A DNA stretch of 64,000 nt. Source: Spirodela intermedia. Its lineage: Eukaryota; Streptophyta; Magnoliopsida; Alismatales; Araceae. The stretch's first letter is position 1. The number at the start of each line of letters is the position of its first letter. Positions 24,241 to 38,141 of the stretch are shown in pieces. A program made the translations under genes and the position numbers. The stretch is taken from positions 11,898,327-11,962,326 of the forward strand of contig LR746272.1 of the NCBI GenBank assembly GCA_902729315.2. Direction: 5' to 3'. Under the pieces are notes generated by a model, which searched no databases, had not been told where the DNA came from, and was given only the letters and a program-made list of their open reading frames with translations.

Positions 24241-26269
24241 CCTAGAGAAGAAGAACCGACGGCTCCAGCGTTGACTTACAATTATAATAGCTTATAACAG
24301 CCTCACGACAGATTATTTAAATTAATTATTTTTAAAAGCATTAAATATCCAACCTACCCGACGGAAAAAACGTCGTGGGGTATTCATGAGTTATGGCCCA
24401 CTACTCCATAGACTATTCCGGGCCAAGTTGCCCACTCCGTCAAATGGGCCTACTGGGCCTTGCAAGAACTCTCCCCATCTCCTTGAGATCTCCCTCTCGG
24501 AGCTAGCTCCCTACGAAATCTAGATCAGTCATAAACCAGGCCGTGGGCATGAGAGAGATGGTCTAGGTTCCTGAGAGACCAGTTCTTGAGGGCTCATCAG
24601 CCAGTTCTTGAAATAGGATAGGCTCAAATAGATTTCTTCCATCATGCATATGTAACTTATATAAGTGCTTATTCAAATATAATTTATTTTAAAGATACTT
24701 TGACGTGTATAACATTGTGAATATATTCCAAAATTCAATAACAATATCTACTTTGAAAATTTTATATGTTACCTCATAACTTAACTATACTAACTAATTT
24801 CAGTTCGAATGCATCCCAATCTTCATCACTCGTTTTTTATATCTAAGGAACTTTGTGAAGTCTTTATTCTACAATGATTGACTTCACTCTCTTCTCAGTA
24901 ATCAAAGTCAATCTTTCTGTTAAATTTTGCAATCTCAAATTTTACCATTAACATCTTTATAACACTAGACTTAATAACATAACATGAACATAACTCTAAT
25001 ACCAAATATTATGAAAATAAAAAAGTATTGATACTCACAAATAAATTGCAAAATATGTTACCCTTTAAATATGGATGAGAAAAATATAAGGAAAAAGTTA
25101 TAGTGATACCAAGATTTATATATATATATATATATATATTAAAAAGTACAAAGAAATGATGCACTCGAATTTATGTTGTTTAGAGAAATCCTCCTACATC
25201 TATAGGGAGAATCAGATATATGAAAGAATAAATAGATAGAAAACCTTACAAAATTACGTGATATTTCTTCAGCACGATACATAATACCATCATCTTTAAG
25301 GCAGTGTGCTCAAAATAAATCTCTCAGTTCCTACCAAACAAATAGAGGAATTACTTTAATATCTTAGATAGCAAAAATGGAAGAAGTGGGAAGAACTCCA
25401 ACAATGGTCATTATAGCTAGCCGTAGATGCAACTGCATTGGTTGTCTCTTTGCTAGAGATGGGAAGTAGAAGTCATCTAAGTTATCAGCTATACCAAACT
25501 CAAGACAATGACAAGTAAAAATCAACATGATTTCTACTTTTAAGTAAAATTACTTAGTTTTGGAAGGTATGAAATTTAGGCTTATTTGGATTCCTTTCAA
25601 GGTCAATCAAAACTTACTAGAGCTACTTGGTCATCCCTAGACTAGAGAATCTTAAATCAAAAGGTGAAGGGGATTTCACAATGAAATACTGCTTAGTTAT
25701 ATTATAATGATATGATATTAATATCCATATTTTGAAATAATTACCCCATATAACTTAGAGTTTCTTGGGATGACCAAATGTTCTTCGATAATTTACATAA
25801 CATTTTATCTAATAATAACTACTTTGAGATGAATTAAATTGTAAGTTCTCATAATAGCATGCTTCATCTCCTCTTTATTTGGTATCATAGGACGAATGTT
25901 AGTACTACCATCATTTCTCAATATGACTTAGAAAAATTTGATGACATGCTAATGTCAAATGCCATATTTCCTTGTACTAACCCACACCACCATTTTTCAG
26001 CCTCGAATAATTCAAGGCTGCCATCTCTTTTTTTAGTAAGTGCAGATCTAACTCTTGCAGTCACTTCTCATCACAAACTTACCCAATTGTTTGATGAAGA
26101 ACATGAACCATTAACCTCTCCATGCTCTGTCCTCTTACAGGCAGGCTCTTCAATGTGAGCGATGTCAGGGCCAAATCTGCCATGATTTCTTTATGCTTTC
26201 ACTGTGAATGTCATTTCAAGAGGCACGTCATCAAATAGTCACATTGGTGTGAATTTTTTGTGCCATAAA

Positions 26270-26272
<3 letters not shown>
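24241..26272. other. AT-rich intergenic DNA, possible retroelement trace
   Basis: Mostly AT-rich. On the minus strand near 25011-24990 the sequence TTTGGTATTAGAGTTATG resembles a tRNA-Met primer-binding site with copia-like context, suggesting a decayed LTR element, but I find no clear gag or pol. A (TA)n run is at 25117-25138. The 99-codon open frame at 25859-26158 matches nothing I know. Confidence 0.35.

Positions 26273-26315
<43 letters not shown>
26273..26315. repeat. (CT)n microsatellite
   Basis: Perfect CT run about 700 nt upstream of the Rgp1-domain start codon. Confidence 0.95.
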
Positions 26316-26318
<3 letters not shown>

Positions 26319-27020
26319 ATGGTCGGTGTATAGGAGGGGTAGGTTTGATGGGCCATCGTGGTCCAAGCCCAATCTCACTGGGCCTTGGGAGTGAGCCCTT
26401 TTACAGGCTTCTCTTCTGGCTGGGTGAGGCCTGGGCCTGGGCCCGGGTCTGGCCGGGTCGACGGAATCATACGAATTAGTGCCGATGAGCCGCAGCTAAG
26501 CTTGTCGTGTAAGCGGTCCACGGAAAATAGAGCGGATGAGAAATCAGTCTGGTTAACTGATCGCGGTAAAGAAAGGAAACGGCGTTCGATTCTCGGCGAT
26601 CTCTGCATCGGCGTTCGCTAGGCGTCGGCGTGTAGACGGGGAGCATCCTCCTGGGGATCTACGTACTTTGGTGGTGGGGTTTCTCCATTCGATGGCCTCC
26701 TCGCGTCCTTTCTCCGTTTTTTGAGCTTCTTTCGCGATTGATCGTCTAGCTAGAGTTTTCGAAGATCTCTATTCCTCGAACTTGTGTATGGTTTCCTGCG
26801 CGTATCCTTTCCTCTTTCGATCTCTGCTGCGTAGCTCATGAATTCGATAATTTTTAGTGCGAGGTGGAGAGGAGGAATTCTGGGCTTTAACTTGGGTTGC
26901 GCCTATTCGGCTTGTTTTTTTTAGGATCCGTAAATGGAAATGGTTCTCCTGCGGGGAATCTTCCGTTGAGACGGAGGATACTGTGGTAGCCGCGGTGGAT
27001 GGGCATTCTGCATTGAGGAG
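26316..27020 (+). promoter_or_regulatory. Upstream/5' UTR region of the Rgp1-domain gene
   Basis: Moderately GC-rich, T-rich 5'-UTR-like DNA with several short upstream ATGs. No TATA box is obvious and the transcription start cannot be placed from sequence alone. Confidence 0.35.
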
Positions 27021-30000
27021 ATGCCCCTGAAACTTTCTCAGAGTTTCTCCTTCTTTGGCGGTGGAAGTTCCTCGTCGTACGATGACAAGAAGGCGGATGC
27101 CTCAACGGAGCGGGGTCGCCCTCCTTCTCTTAGGCTGCAGATGGAGAAGGAGGTCTACAGGCCGGGCGATTCGATCGTAGCAACTATCGAGATATCGAAT
27201 GGGATATCCAAGGGGGAGCCTCCACGTCCTGACGATGGTTTATCTACGTTTATGGTGGACAGCATGTCTTTTGAAATCAAAGGCATTGAAAAGCGAGATA
27301 CCCAATGGTTTGCCACACAAAAGCCGTTGCCGGGCTCCAAGGAGAAGAGAGGTAATGTATTGCATTTCCTCCGTTCTTGGAGATCTACTTGACTCATCAT
27401 CGTTCATTATACGCTTGGTCGGACTTGTCATTTGCTCTTTGGATCTGCCACTACTCATGCAGCGACAAGTTTTGGGTTTCTTGGAGAACTCTGGGAAAAA
27501 AAAAAAGTGGATTGATCTTTTCTTCGGAATTTTTATGACCGTATTACCTCGTACGCATGGGTCATCACCGTGTATTTCAACACCACGAGGGATATTTGTT
27601 GGGAGTGTTTCGGGCGATGGGTTCCTCGACATTTGTTGATTAAGGATTGGGTGGAGTCAGCCAGGATAAGGGGTGCTTCTTCAATCCGTGCTGTTTTAAT
27701 TTCTCTTTCTTCAGGATGACAGGCATCCCATCTCTGTGGACTTGGGTCTATCTTGTTCAATCCTGCCTGGATTGGGCTCTGAATTGGTACCACATGGTCT
27801 TTGAAGCGTTTGATGACCATGCTTTATCTTAACTAGAAAATTATAGCCTAATTAGGGGAAATTGATAAAGACATGCTAAAATATCTGATGACTGAATCAG
27901 AAGATACAGTTTTCTTATCGAAATATGGGCTATACCCAAGAGTTCATCTCCCTATTACATAGATGAGAATCCTTGCTTTAGCCATGGGTTTACAATTAAC
28001 TGCACTGCCTCAAAGCATTTCGGGGAGAACCCTTAACTATAACTCATTCACATCATTTTATTTTTCTGTCATGAACTATTACTTCCCTCCACCACTGAGT
28101 ACCTCTAACCACCATCGCTTCTAGACTTTTCTCTTTCTATGATTGATGATATTCCTTTTGAGATCAAGAAATATTGAAAAGACTGACCTCTTTTTGCCTT
28201 CTTCAAGTGTTCAGTTGATCATTTGTTATGACTCCATTATTGCCACTGGCCACTGCTGTTCACTACTGCTTTTTTCTTGTGCTGCCAATCACAAACACTA
28301 CTCTCTATTACCACCAGACATATACTATCATCAATTATTGTTTCTGACTGGCATTTCCAGCCAGTACTATTGCCTCCAGTTCCACGCCAAAATAGCTATG
28401 CATATCCTTCACAACCAATTACTGCTGATTACTATCACGGTTGGCCAACTCTGCCACTAACCACCACAAGATTGTTACTGACCCCCACGTGTTTTAGCCA
28501 TCGTCCTTGATTATTTACCACCAATTTCGACCTGCCAATCTTCACTATCGCTCTCTTGTACTAGCACCTCTTCCCCCATGATCCATCTCATTGGAAGCTT
28601 TGTTATTTTTGAAATAGTTGTCATCAAATAGTGTGACAGTTAAAGTCTTAAAATATATTCGATTAAGATTTGCGATGTTGTATTGATGAAACAGTTGAAT
28701 TCTCTCAGAGATAAGACAGAATCCACTGTGTTAACTAGATCTTCAATAACATATTCCCAGGATTGCCGGGGAGATTGGGATGCGTTGGTACTGATATTAA
28801 CTACTCACATGGGGCCCCTTTGGTGGCCGATCCTGCTTGTAATCCTGTGGTGTGTATGGACCCAAAGGAATATTTTGATTTTCAACAGGCAAAGTCAGCA
28901 AGTTGAGCGTATGATCATGTGGTACTTGTGAGAGAGTAAAGGTGTGTGCAATGACACGCTGTGGGGGATGGGTGGTGGGAAAAGATACATTTCTTTATTT
29001 TAAGGATGGATTGTTTGTGATAATCTTTTCACTACTGTTGTGTAGACGATATTTTGTACAAGGGGGTTCACGGAAGAAGTTTTTGTACATTATAACCTTT
29101 TTTCTCTTTCGGCTTTTAATGAATGCAAGATACTATCAACTTAAAATATTTATAATTATTTCATTTTTTAATTTTATGATATATATTTTTTATTAATTAT
29201 ACGAATATAAGATAAGAATCTCGTTCTCATATTTCAACATTCAGTTTTATGAAATGTTTCATTAACCACTCATTCTAATTTTGGTTTCCGTACTTTTCGC
29301 TGAGGAACTTGTTGGTACCTAGGTTTTCGCTGATGACTGATTTGTTAAACTTCTTATATGACGTGGAAGGTAGCTGAGCCTGTTGTTTTATGATAGATTG
29401 GAAACACTATAGCACACCCCGATAACTTAACCTATGAGGTTGAGATAAGTACTTAAAACATTGTTTCTTTGTTGCCCTGTTATAAGGGAGGCATCGGGGA
29501 AACATTCTTGAATGGGGTTATAAAGGTGATTTCTGGTTAGTTGAGAGGTTTTTATAGCTTATATGAGATGCATAGGTGATTTCAGCTCAGGACAGCTACA
29601 TGACTACGTTTGCTAGATCATCCGTTATGCGTTGCTACCATCTAAATACGAGGGGACAACTTTGCTTAGGTTGTTCAATGGCTTCATGAAGTTCGTGACA
29701 TGGATGACACAGGTGTTGGGCATTTCCACTGGGAGGCATTCTGTATTGGTTCATAATTTTTGGTGACACGTTCAACTATTCTATTTGAGGGGATGTATCA
29801 GTTCAATTACATCATGATCTACGTGAACACTTAGTCTGGTCTTTTTGCAGTTCCTTTCTGCGATTTGTTCTTGGGTTCCGTACTAAAATATTTTGTAATA
29901 CTGGGCTACGAAGAAAAGCTTCAGAATTTAATATGGATACGTGCAGAAAATAAAAGAATGCTGATGAAATGTTTTGGGTATTTTCACTGGAGACTAGCTA

Positions 30001-33000
30001 TGGTGATTGGATATCAATATTACCAGGAGAGGTTAATAAAAATGGAGACTAAAACGTGTGGCTGAAGGTGTTTTTACTGGATTTAAATAAATCACACGTC
30101 AAAGGATATGCTGATTGGACTTGGAAAAATCACAAATCGAAGGGATATTCTCTCAGGAAAAGAGGATCATTTTCGTTATGTTTTTAGTTCCTCCGCCACC
30201 ATGTATTCATTTATACACGTTGCTGTTAGTCATCTTTACTTTCTAACAGGAATAATGTTTTTGAGGTCAATCTTTGTTCTTCTGACGGGCATGTTTGCAG
30301 ATATTTATCGTTATTGATTCGCTTTTGCCTTTTTAAGCATGCAGGTGAAAACGTTTTCCTGGATTGCACAACTTCATCAATTGTTTCAAAAGTCATAATT
30401 TCTAAGGGAGGTTCTAAAGCATGTGAGTATACCCTTTTGTTCATTTATCCCGACATTTGGTAGTGACTTCTAATAACCTATATATTTGACACATGAAAAA
30501 GATGCCGTAGACAATTGGCAATAATCTTCATTTTTGTATTCTTCTAATATCATTGAGAAGGTTGAATACAAATTTGAGATTGAAGAGACAAAGGGTGGAT
30601 CAAATAAGCTTAAAAATTTGAAGAGTCGGTGCATGTCAGCAGTCAAATTACATGTCTGAGACTCTCATATTACAATCATAATTTTTTTCTCTTTTAGTCG
30701 TCTCTATCCATATTCTTTTTAACATTTCTCTTCCTTTTTAAGAGCCCTACTCGAAATGGTAACTGGCGCTCCTTCGTATCTTCTGATCATGTCTTAATTT
30801 TTTTTTTTTCTCAGAAATGGCTTTTGTGGATTGTTAGCGTTGTTACATGCATACCCGATATATCCTTGATAGTTTATCTGGTGTAATTTATTTTTTTTCT
30901 TGAGTTTCTGTCCAGCCACCCTGGGTTTTAGCTTCTTCATGCTGATCGAGAAATATATTATGATTGCAAAGTTTTCTATATAATGGTTTTCTTTACCTAG
31001 TTAAATGTCTCTTTCTCCACATTTGGAAGATGTTTTCCGCTTTTTCAGGGTGGAAGCAGACGATTCTCCGCAAAAAAATGAGCCAAAAATTGTGATTTTT
31101 ATTCAAATTTGGATACAAAATCATGAAAAAGTATCACTTCGGTGGTCTTTTTGCAGTTTTTAATGAAAAAAACTGGATAAAATGTAGTTTATAACATGGT
31201 GGGTGTGTTTGACTAGCAGTTCTGATTTTCTAGGACATTCTTTGTCATCTTGTACATTGTTTGAAGGGGTCCCCAAGTAAATACTAACAGTTTCTCTAAT
31301 CTAGTACTGTCTTTGAAGGAGGTCCAAAGTATTAAAAATCTCTTTAATGTTGGATAGTGTTTGAAGGGGCCCTTAAGTAGGGTTTCTTCGTAGCTTCATC
31401 ACTATATCTTTATAACACAGTGATAAGGAAAAATGAAATCGAAAAGAAAAAGGAAAAAAGTATTGTTGGTAATAAGAACAACAAAATATGCTTAACTGGG
31501 TGTGAGATACGAATAAAATAATTTAGGGGAAAAATGGGCACCAGTTTTGAGTCTGGCTCTGTCTTGATTTTGAACATTGTCATCAACAGCTGAAATTTAG
31601 AAGTTAGGACCTTTCAAAAATAATTTCTTTTGCTTCCCTTTTTTTCATTTTTAGTTTCCGTTCATTTGGGATGAATGTGTCCTATTCACTTCAATGGTGA
31701 GAAAATTTTCCATTCCAGTGTTTCATGAAGAAGAAAAACGCGTCTCACCCCTACAGTGTGGGGCAATCGTCACCTTCATATTTTTAGTTTGCAAATATCT
31801 TCTAGATTTGAGACATTACATGTCAATTTAGCCTTTAGCTGATAGTTGGTTTGTGTAAGGAAACATGTCTGAAGTACCCTTCAGCTGATAGTTGGTTTGT
31901 GTGAGGACACATGTCTGAGGTACCCTTCAGCTGATAGTTGGTTAGCTGGTTCTTAAGTTAACTCGTTGTTCTTTGGGTATATCTTATATAGAAAATGAGA
32001 TTGAGGGTCTTTTTTTTGTTCACAAACTCTTTTTTGAGTTAATCTGGTTCAAATGTGTAAGCCAGAAGGTAGTTTTTCCCTTATCAGCTTGCCATCTGGG
32101 TAACTGATTGGCAGATTTCTCTGGCCATTTCTTCTTAATTTTTCCATATTAATATGAATTTCCTAAAACTTTAAATAGGAAAATCGGAACTGTGATGTTT
32201 TGAATCATTTCATCCAATGGTACTTTATTTGACCGCAGACTTCCCATTTTTGTGTCTAGTTCAAACATCCTCTTGGTTAATGGGTTGAGGGAGACTTTAC
32301 CATTTTTTGACGAGCTAGTTATTTTAGATATTTCATTAAAACTTGGTCTACTGATAAATTTTGATTGGTCTTTTCCACTGGAAGATGATGCATTAATGAT
32401 GAGTCTTGTTTAGAAAAGTATAGCGAAGGGACAAAACTGTTGGAGTTTTTTGTCTTCTTTCAACCTAGTTTCATGGTCTTGATGTTCCTACAATGCTTGA
32501 AATTCTATAGCATGTCTTTACGGCTGTTTTCTTTATTTTTTTAGTGATTTTTGTCATTTCGTAATTAAGGTATTCCTTTGCTAAGGTCATTGCTTTGTTG
32601 AAATGTTTGTATTTATGTTGGCCTGCAGATGAAGTACGAGCAGAACTACCAAGGTTCTTACCACCATCATACAGGGGAACAACCATTCGCTACATGTACT
32701 ATGTGAAAACTACAATATGTGGGCGATGGCTGGTTTTGGAGAATGGGCATTCCAATGCACAGTCTGGAAATGATTTAATTCAGCTGGTACCTTAGCTAAA
32801 ACTATTTATGTTAGATACTTGTCCTCCTGACACTGCTAGTTTTAGATATCAAGAAATATTTCCATGTTTTATTCTTCTATTGATAATTGATTTGGTTCAT
32901 TTTCCCCCCTTGCATGCGTGATTTGTAACTTCAACCAATGAAGGAAGCTCGTCAGCCATTGCAAATATGGGGGGCACAGAAGACTGGTGGTGTGAAAATT

Positions 33001-36000
33001 GAAGAAAGTCAAAGTGATGGTACAGTATTATTATTGAAACTGTTAGGTTCTGTTTTGTTGATGCGTTGTGACTTGTGAACAATACTGGCAAAAAATATAG
33101 GTTTACTTTCCTGGTTTACCTACTGATTTGCGAACGTGAAGGATATCCCCAAAACTTATGTTGATTTATTGTGTGCATTTTGATTTCTTAAATAGGCATT
33201 TTTGTACTGGTACGGTTTTTTGAAGGGCTATAACTTTGCCTCTTCTATCTTGTTTTTTGTTGTGTTTCTGCTGTCTTATTATAAATACGTATTGCTGTTG
33301 GAGATCTTTCTTTTTTCTTTCTGCCCTCGTTTGCTTTCATTCGTTTCTTGTTCATATTAACATTTTTCATTACTGAATTAAAACAGAAGATGCTTTCTAC
33401 AGTCATTTTTGCTTTTCTAATTTTGTCCAAACAAGGTCTATTATGTGTACCTATTCCCTACCTTATAGCATTTATTCCGCATACGAATTGAACGGTCCAC
33501 TTGTGAGGCTGGAATGTGTTTAAATATATGATTTATAGTATCTGAAGTGTGGAAACTTATAGCTATTTCAATTTCATGAAATGTTCTCAAATGCCCATGA
33601 TTTCTAGTTGTGCATTAGGTTCTTTTGGTATGAGGAACATCAAGAATTATTTTCTTGGGATTTTTCAGGAATTTCTCCGAAGACAACTGCACTGGTGGAT
33701 GTATACTGGAAAGAGAAGGATGTGGACTCAGAGTGGGTGTGTGTCGTGAAACTTCTATGTCATTTCAACTGAGAGACCAACTGTAGCTGCCTTACCCTGA
33801 TTCTGTATATATTTTTGTAGTTATGAAAATATTAAGAATAGGAAAAGAAGAAGAGATCAAAGAAAAAGACAAAAAACGAAAAAAAAAACCTTGATGGATG
33901 AGGAATTATTGTCATACCATAAAGCCACCGGGCTGACATAGGCTATAATATGAGGCCTGTAATATTGTCCCATTTTGCCACACAAAATGGGGCTAGATGT
34001 TGGTTTGTGTGGTTGTCTAGGTACCATCTTAGCAAAAGTACTCACTGTTTCCAGAACTCCTTAATTGTAATAGATATTGGGTGTGGCCCTTCTTACTTGT
34101 CCCTTTTTTGTTTCATATTGTTTTTTCAGGACTGTACAAGCGGATATCTCAAATCTCAATGGAGTGGTCACTAAATGAATGCTATTTTTTTTCCTTATTC
34201 TCTAAATAGAGTGATTACACCAATAGTTTAGCAAGAAAACTGGAATACTTGCTAAAAAACTTTCAATCAAGATCCAGGTGTGAGGTGTATTCTGAAAGTC
34301 TTCCCAGTTCACTAAAATTCACACATCACGTTAGATCTTGTTTTTTCTCAGTATAATTCATGTGGGCTAATTAATGATTTTTTGAATCTAGTCTGCAATA
34401 GCTAGTCTATGAAAATCATTCGGACCTCGGCAGCGCCAATTTCGTTTTTTCTAATCTGTGACTATATTTCTTCGTGCCAGGTTAGAGCTATTGAAACCTT
34501 AGACGAATTTGAAGAAGGCTATGATAGTTCAAGGGATGAGATTTCATCTGTATCTTCATTCAATCCAAACAAAGGAAGGCTTGACTCGGCTTTGAGAACA
34601 TCTTTGTCCTTGCAGTCATTTGGATCAAGGCCTTATGCTGAGGGTCTACATTCCGAAGCTGAAAATTCTAATTTACGTTCGTATCCGGCACTTCCTCGTC
34701 TATCTGTAGTGACAACTACTGATGATGCCAATAGGGGTAGGCGTTTCTTTAGAAGATAAAATCAGTTGTTTTGGTTTAATTCGAAATTGCGTTTTATTAG
34801 TTGCTATGATAATTTGGAGCATTCTGCTTGTTTCTTTACTGTTATTTTTTTTGGAAGGTAGATAAAGCCATAAATTAATAAAAGGCATGCTTTGGTTGCA
34901 TCAGGTTGGTTGAAAATCATTTCCACCAAAAGAGAAACACCAGATAAAAGCAAGATAGAAAAGATAACAGATTACAAGAGAAATTTTCACTTCTACTTCC
35001 TGGCAAGATGTTTGATTAGTTCATCCCTACTTAAATACGAAATTGTCTTTTCTAATTCCTTGAAGCAAGTGATTGTCTGCAAATCCTCATGTTCGCTGAG
35101 ATTGATCAATTCCCCTGCAATTGGTAGTTCTGTGGTCTTGGGCACTCATAAAGCATTATCTAATCCTTTCCAATTTCTTTTTCTCACTTCATAGCAAGAT
35201 GAACCGTGCCTATTTGCTTGCCAAAAAGATGAACTGCTTCGTGACGCAGTGTCTCTTTTACACGGAACACTAACATTGCTCTGTAGGGAGGTCGAGACAA
35301 CTTGAATAATCCCACTTCACAAAGAGGTTATCTTTAGGTGTGGTGCATGCATCACAGAGTATGCATTTCTCATTTAGTTCAGGTCTTAGTTGTTTGTCTG
35401 CCAAATAGCTACTTTAATCTATAGGAAGATACTCCTAGTGTAGAATACCTGTAGGAAAGCTCTACAATCATTGTTTAAAACTTATCCTCCTGAATTTCCC
35501 CATATCCAGTCATCGGACGGCCTTTGAATATATGTGGCAGATTGGTTGCCAATGCCCGTTTGCATGGTTTACTGATGTCTTTCATTGTCCCTAAAAATTA
35601 TATTTCAACATGTTGTCAGAATATGGAAGTTATTTTTTGGGAAGACGAACCTTCCTGACTAATATGCTCAGATCCGCTTGAATTTAACCTTGAAAAATCC
35701 ATTTAGCATGCTGAGTTTCTCTCTATGTTTACTAATGTTGAATTGGATTGCCCATGAAGCGTTCCTCCAAATTTTCTAAATTGCTGAATTTTATAATAAT
35801 GGATTTACTCGAGCAACCTTCCAAGTTAATGTTAATCAAACTCAGGTGGATAAATTGTTTTATGATGTCAACTTTAGTATCCCACCAAACCATACTAACT
35901 TTCCATATTTCAGGCATTCCCCCGTTGAGCCATCAAAGGAAACTCTCAAGCTCCCCTTTCTCTAAGGATGACACAAGGGCACTCCTCGGACCTGTTGAAG

Positions 36001-38141
36001 GTGTAGCATGTAAGTTATCATACATCATTTCATCCCGAAAATCCATTTGAGTAACATTAAGGTCTTACGTTTATCTTCTATTATTGGGCACAAGGTAATT
36101 TAGAGAAAATATATCCTTTGCAGCAGAAGGGTTTATTCGAGGAAGATCTTATAACATCAGGATAGACGACCAAGTGCTTCTTAGGTTTTCTCCTAAGAGC
36201 TCTGATGCTGCTTACTACTTTGGTGACACGGTAAGTAGAGGTCTTCTACTTCTTAATGCCTGAGCTTTTCTAAAGGACTAAATATTTCTTACGATTCACC
36301 AATAGATTGGTGGCGTTCTTACGTTCTTACATGAAGGAGCTCAAAGGTGCCTTGAGGTGATGAATTTACTTTACCCTATTACTGGGCTGGTCTATATCCA
36401 GTCAATTTATTTTTTTTCAGCCCATTTTGGTCTTAACTATGGGCTGTGATAATATTATACAGGTCTTGATAACTTTGGAAACTTTGGAAACTGTCGCCCA
36501 ACAATTTGTCCATCCTTCACGCAGGAGTTCTCCTACAATAACAAAGGTTCTTGCCATTTCCCACTTTTTGTTCCCGTTTGTTGTGTGTAACATCTGACAT
36601 CGTATGATCTGGATAATAAACTGGCTCCCTAAAAGTATGATGTTTTAGTGACTATTTTTTCTAATATCCCAATAGTTGATGGCATGACTGGCTGACATCC
36701 GCCATCTGTTTAATTTACCATATGACTGGCTGACCCCTGTGATGCGGCTTCATTTATATTACCATCAATATGTGTACGCTATGGTTTGCACGTCTGTCAG
36801 TTTTACTTACCATATGTTTGATTAAGCTGTCTCCGTTAAAAATTACCTGGTAATCCTTGAGTACAATTAGATTTATGCTACCAAATATGTCTGCTTCCTG
36901 CTCTTGTAATTATTCCAATATTACTACTTTACAGAAGGATTTATTTTTTTTTTGATGATTTAAGCCTCGAATAGATAAGGTTTGAAGTTCGTGCTGGTTA
37001 CCAAGTGTCGAAAGAACTAGAAAAACATTGCTGTTGAGATAAATTTTCCTCAGCCTCAATCACTCATATCTCTGTGCTATAAAGTTTAAGGGAAATGATA
37101 TCATTCATCTCAATATGACTCAATAAGGAACCGTCACTATCTATTTTCCATGGCGCAGTTTCCATGAGCATCTTTCGTCACAAAAAAAAAATGTGTATAA
37201 GAAAATAAGGGTGCCTAATAGTGTGCCCTGTCGTGAAAAAGTTGGCCGCATCGAGTATGAGAGTGACCTTGAGGAAATATTGTGCAGTAGAGTTCATGGA
37301 AAAGTGCATGTTAAATGGGCTCAGAGCGTAAGCTGATGCTATGCACATTCAAATGGGTAAAAATAATAATAATTTACACGTAGAGTTCAAGTGGTGAATT
37401 CCAACTGAGAAATCTACTTTCCTCTACAAAACGCTACTAATAAATATTGGAAGAACTCTCATTAGATATGCTCCAGGAATCACTCTGCGCTGACTCGCTC
37501 AAATTTTGATCGCAGGTTCAGAGCGACCACCATGCCGTTGTGGCTGATCTGACGGAAACTAGTTTTCTCTTTTCGATTCCCATGGACGGACCCATGTCCT
37601 TTTCCACGCCTTACGTTTCTGTCCAGTGGGCTCTCCGGTTTGAATTTTTTACCAACCCAAGAAGCGTGGACTGGCGCAGGTTTGTATTCTGACTCTGGGA
37701 CTTGATGAAAGCATACCCACTTGAAGTTATTCAATGCATGAAAGCTTTGTATCCACAATATCTTCGCTCCTTTTTCTCATTCACAATCTCATGTCTTACC
37801 TCAGGCATGAAAACATGCCTAGTTTCCGCAACCTTTTCTTTGCTGGCAGACTCCCCTCTTCCTGCCTTTGCGTCACCCTCTCACCATTGTCTGATTTTCC
37901 TCAAGTGCCGCTGAAAAAAACTAGATCACCGCCCTGATTACCAGTTGCCCCCTGCGTGATCCTGTTTCTGATTGTTTATTTATTGATCCCCAGGTATGAG
38001 CATCCTCTGCTGATAGAGAGCAGAGAGAAAGGCGACTGGGTCCTTCCGATCACTGTGCACGCGCCGCCGCCACGCACGAAGGCAGGGAGTTCAAAAAGTG
38101 AAAAGCCCATGTCTCCCGGTAACCTGTGTGTCCGAACCTGA
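27021..38141 (+). CDS. Rgp1-domain protein (RAB6A-GEF complex partner 2-like), 12 exons
   Basis: Predicted partner of Ric1 in the exchange factor that activates Rab6/Ypt6 for Golgi retrograde traffic; this role is known from yeast and animals and inferred here. Exons: 27021-27351, 30345-30422, 32629-32786, 32944-33019, 33669-33736, 34481-34736, 35914-36009, 36124-36230, 36306-36356, 36463-36546, 37516-37679, 37994-38141. They join in frame to 538 residues, all GT-AG. The N-terminal part (LRLQMEKEVYRPGDSIVATI) is an arrestin-like beta-sandwich strand pattern. A Ser-rich linker (EEGYDSSRDEISSVSSFNP) follows. The C-terminal half has IGGVLTFLHEGAQRCLEVLI, then DLTETSFLFSIPMDGPMSFS and VSVQWALRFEFF, the Rgp1 C-terminal pattern. 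The start is the first ATG giving a family-like N-terminus (MPLKLSQSFSFFGGGSS). Introns 1 (about 3.0 kb) and 2 (about 2.2 kb) are unusually long for the gene. Confidence 0.85.
28680..29140 (+). mobile_element. LINE 3'-end fragment in intron 1 of the Rgp1-domain gene
   Basis: The open frame 28683-28931 contains PILLVILWCVWTQRNILIFN, matching the zf-RVT tail of plant LINE reverse transcriptases (the pattern is W..ILWxxWKxRNxxIF). The downstream stretch to about 29140 is T-rich, as in the remainder of a LINE 3' end. It is 5'-truncated, interrupted, and in the same orientation as the host gene. Confidence 0.6.
31258..31382. repeat. Imperfect repeat in intron 2 of the Rgp1-domain gene
   Basis: Three diverged units begin with TGTTTGAAGGGG or TCTTTGAAGGAGG at about 31258, 31311 and 31360, with a spacing near 50 nt. 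Confidence 0.55.
31829..31945. repeat. 46-nt tandem repeat, about 2.4 copies, in intron 2
   Basis: AGCTGATAGTTGGTT occurs at 31837, 31883 and 31929, exactly 46 nt apart, with ACATGTCTGA and GTACCCTTC between. The copies are nearly identical, so the expansion is recent. Confidence 0.9.

Noticed and set aside
34128-34174. Possible extra exon of the Rgp1-domain gene after a TTTTTTCAG
   Set aside because: It hits a stop quickly, and joining exon 5 (ending DSEW) directly to 34481 keeps phase and gives a family-like sequence.
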